A DNA stretch of 25,583 nucleotides from positions 1 through 25,583 of the forward strand of contig CAWZYQ010000044.1 of assembly GCA_963966275.1 (NCBI GenBank), given 5' to 3'. The stretch's first letter is position 1. Every line of letters begins with the position of its first letter. Both the position numbers and the translations under genes were made by a program. Under the pieces are notes generated by a model that worked only from the letters and a program-made list of their open reading frames with translations, searched no databases and was not told where the DNA came from. Shown piece by piece: positions 24,179-25,583 of the stretch. This stretch comes from UBA10427 sp003500135. GTDB lineage: Bacteria; Bacteroidota; Bacteroidia; Cytophagales; Cyclobacteriaceae.

Positions 24179-25057
24179 ATGGCAACGCAAATCGACGGTA
24201 AAGCTACCTCATTAAAAATCCAGGAAGAACTGGCTGAACAAGTTGAAAAGATCAAAAAAGAAGGCGGTAAAATCCCGCATCTCGCCGCGGTATTGGTTGG
24301 TGATGACGGGGCCAGCCTAACCTATGTTAATGCCAAAGTGAAGGCTTGCGAGCGCATAGGTTACGGCTCAACACTTGTTCACCTGCCTGAGGTTACTACG
24401 GAAGAGGCGTTGTTGGAAAAAGTGAAGGAGCTCAATGAAAATGATGATATTGACGGCTTCATTGTTCAGGTGCCGCTTCCTGACCATATCGATGAGCAAA
24501 AAGTAGTGGAGGCAATCAGCCCGAAAAAGGATGTCGATGGTTTTCACCCGATCAATATGGGCAATATGTTGCTAGGTCTGCCGGGATTTGTTCCGGCTAC
24601 TCCAAAAGGGATCATGATGCTGCTCGAAAGATATGACATTGAAACTTCAGGCAAACACTGTGTAGTGATGGGGCGAAGTCATACGGTTGGCACGCCGGTA
24701 AGTATTTTGATGTCAAGAAAAGCCACTCCGGGCAATGCGACCGTTACTGTTGTTCATAGCCGGACGAAAGATATACCCTCCATTACGCGACAGGCCGATA
24801 TATTGATTGTAGCTCTTGGCCAGCGCGAGTTTGTGACAGCCGATATGGTAAAAGAAGGAGCAGTAGTGGTGGATGTAGGCATTCACAGAGTGCCGGCGCC
24901 GGAGAAAAAGAGTGGCTTCAGGCTAAGAGGAGATGTGAAATTTGACGAAGTAGCTGAAAAAGCCTCCTTCATCACCCCCGTTCCTGGCGGCGTAGGCCCC
25001 ATGACCATCGCAGCATTGTTATACAACACGATGCTGGCAGCCAAAAACGAAAAATAA
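24179..25057 (+). CDS. folD: Bifunctional methylenetetrahydrofolate dehydrogenase/cyclohydrolase (FolD)
   Basis: A 292-residue cytosolic enzyme of one-carbon metabolism. It oxidises 5,10-methylene-THF with NAD(P)+ and hydrolyses the product to 10-formyl-THF. Motifs: YVNAKVKACERIG with catalytic Lys53, VQVPLP (96-101), PKKDVDGFHP (115-124, Asp120), the nucleotide-binding GRSHTVGTP (165-173; GRSNIVG is the commoner form) and PVPGGVGPMT near the end. Co-oriented with lepA, 17 bases downstream, so probably one transcript. Its stop lies only 3 bases before the heptamer-flanked cassette, so whatever inserted there did not break the gene. Confidence 0.97.
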   Translation: MATQIDGKATSLKIQEELAEQVEKIKKEGGKIPHLAAVLVGDDGASLTYVNAKVKACERIGYGSTLVHLPEVTTEEALLEKVKELNENDDIDGFIVQVPLPDHIDEQKVVEAISPKKDVDGFHPINMGNMLLGLPGFVPATPKGIMMLLERYDIETSGKHCVVMGRSHTVGTPVSILMSRKATPGNATVTVVHSRTKDIPSITRQADILIVALGQREFVTADMVKEGAVVVDVGIHRVPAPEKKSGFRLRGDVKFDEVAEKASFITPVPGGVGPMTIAALLYNTMLAAKNEK

Positions 25058-25060
25058 ATT

Positions 25061-25090
25061 GGTTCAGGGTTCAGGGTTCTTGGTTCAGGG
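25061..25090 (+). repeat. Left TTCAGGG heptamer block
   Basis: Three TTCAGGG units, the first two in tandem (GGTTCAGGGTTCAGGG) and the third after a TTCTTGG interruption. The first 23 bases are the reverse complement of 25525-25547 except for one position. The block starts 3 bases after the folD stop and ends 18 bases before the four-helix-bundle gene. Confidence 0.9.
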
Positions 25091-25108
25091 AAGGATAATT
25101 TTCGCTAT

Positions 25109-25495
25109 ATGAAGAGTTTTGAAGAGATTAAATCATGGCAGGAGGCAAGAAATTTTTGTAATGAATTGTTCTTGCTTTTAAAAAATAAAAAGTCATTTAA
25201 TTCCGATTATGGATTAAAGGATCAAATGTTAAGAAGTTCAGGTTCCATTATGGATAATATTGCAGAAGGGTTTGGCAGAGGAGGGAATAAAGAGTTTGTA
25301 CAATATTTATTTATAGCCCGAGCTTCTTGTTACGAAACTAAATCACAATTATATCGTGCTTTTGATAGAGGATATTTAAATAAAGAAGAAAAAGAAAGTT
25401 TTATAAATAGAATTGAATTGATTGCTAAGTTGATTTCAGGTTTAATCAAATACCTTCAAGGTTCAAAAAGTACGGGTTATAAGGATATGTATTAA
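25109..25495 (+). CDS. 23S-rRNA-intervening-sequence-type four-helix-bundle protein
   Basis: A 128-residue protein, the usual length for the S23/TIGR02436 four-helix-bundle family. The family core NIAEGFGRGGNKEFVQYL (about residues 50-67) is followed by IARASCYETKSQLYRA and RGYLNKEE, with a long fourth helix. The fold is shared with Avd, the accessory protein of diversity-generating retroelements, which binds nucleic acid. The charge is moderately basic (about 21 Lys+Arg against 16 Asp+Glu). The gene is richer in AAA, AAT and TTA codons than lepA and folD, which suggests a foreign origin. It is bracketed by inverted heptamer repeats. No reverse transcriptase or rRNA gene is adjacent, so its partner is unknown. 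Confidence 0.9.
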   Translation: MKSFEEIKSWQEARNFCNELFLLLKNKKSFNSDYGLKDQMLRSSGSIMDNIAEGFGRGGNKEFVQYLFIARASCYETKSQLYRAFDRGYLNKEEKESFINRIELIAKLISGLIKYLQGSKSTGYKDMY

Positions 25496-25524
25496 GTATT
25501 TATCAGTAACCTCCTAGCCATAAA

Positions 25525-25583
25525 CTAAGAACCCTGAACCCTGAACCCTGAACCCTGAACCCTGAACCCTGAACCCTGAACCC
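25525..25583 (+). repeat. Right CCCTGAA tandem heptamer array reaching the window edge
   Basis: From 25530 the unit AACCCTG repeats seven full times plus five bases without any change, up to the last base. The 5 bases before it (CTAAG) extend the inverted match to the left block. The unit is the reverse complement of the left TTCAGGG. The true length is unknown because the window ends inside it, possibly at an assembly break. Confidence 0.95.

Larger units (their letters stand above)
25061..25583. mobile_element. Putative cassette: four-helix-bundle gene between inverted heptamer repeats (right end not in window)
   Basis: The unit consists of a TTCAGGG block, one AT-rich gene and an inverted CCCTGAA array. 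The near-perfect inverted ends and insertion directly behind folD look like a discrete element. No transposase is present, and no target duplication can be checked because the right flank is off the window. Genes of this protein family are known from intervening sequences inside 23S rRNA genes of Leptospira and Coxiella, where the ends are also complementary. Here no rRNA is present. That it moves is inference; it could instead be a resident gene with repeats grown by slippage. Confidence 0.45.

Noticed and set aside
25109..25495. Intervening sequence inside a 23S rRNA gene, or a diversity-generating retroelement
   Set aside because: The flanking sequence is folD on the left and repeat on the right. 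No rRNA sequence, reverse transcriptase or variable-repeat pair is seen.
25525..25583. CRISPR array
   Set aside because: The units are 7 bases in direct tandem with no spacers, so it is a simple-sequence repeat.

Overview
The window looks like a chromosomal piece of a Bacteroidota genome, probably Cytophagales-like. The evidence is moderate-to-low GC, several signal peptides ending in Ala-Gln, a TonB-dependent receptor with an N-terminal carboxypeptidase-regulatory-like domain, a lipoprotein with an acidic stretch after its lipid-anchored Cys, and TAnnTTTG promoter boxes. Shine-Dalgarno sequences are mostly weak. No rRNA, tRNA, CRISPR array or intact insertion sequence is visible.

Layout. 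1-138: no gene. 139-1930 (minus): a START-domain lipid-binding protein and a sulfotransferase in one unit. 1970-8389 (plus): a tight operon of a DUF1295/steroid-5-alpha-reductase-like membrane enzyme and a complete tripartite RND pump (TolC, HlyD-type adaptor, 1031-residue RND protein). 8442-11258 (minus): a TonB-dependent receptor, divergent from a small lipoprotein (11341-11922) that ends in a clear terminator. 12053-14992 (minus): a SNF2/RapA-type helicase. 15259-18563 (plus): a four-helix membrane protein resembling an FtsX/MacB permease without its periplasmic domain, a tandem retropepsin-like protease with a PDZ domain, and a secreted beta-lactamase-fold serine hydrolase. 18725-20350: a SulP transporter whose STAS domain is cut by an in-frame TGA, with 40 further coding-like codons after it. 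20493-21763: a PlsC acyltransferase and a DUF302 protein. 21764-22373: a decayed stretch holding the 3' end of a lost minus-strand gene with its terminator, hairpins and a doubtful 45-codon frame. 22374-25057: lepA and folD, 17 bases apart.

The last 520 bases are the most unusual part. A 23S-rRNA-intervening-sequence-type four-helix-bundle gene (25109-25495) is bracketed by inverted copies of a telomere-like heptamer: TTCAGGG units directly after folD, and a long CCCTGAA array that runs off the right edge. The first 23 bases of the left block match the reverse complement of the right block at 22 positions. Read as RNA, the cassette would close on itself like an rRNA intervening sequence, but there is no rRNA here.

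How genes may work together: the first six genes may form a module that binds, modifies and exports a lipid-like compound (inference). The receptor and lipoprotein sit at the outer surface. LepA and FolD are housekeeping genes. Starts were moved to internal ATG codons where the longest frame opened at a TTG and an ATG better fitted a signal peptide, ribosome site or family length.
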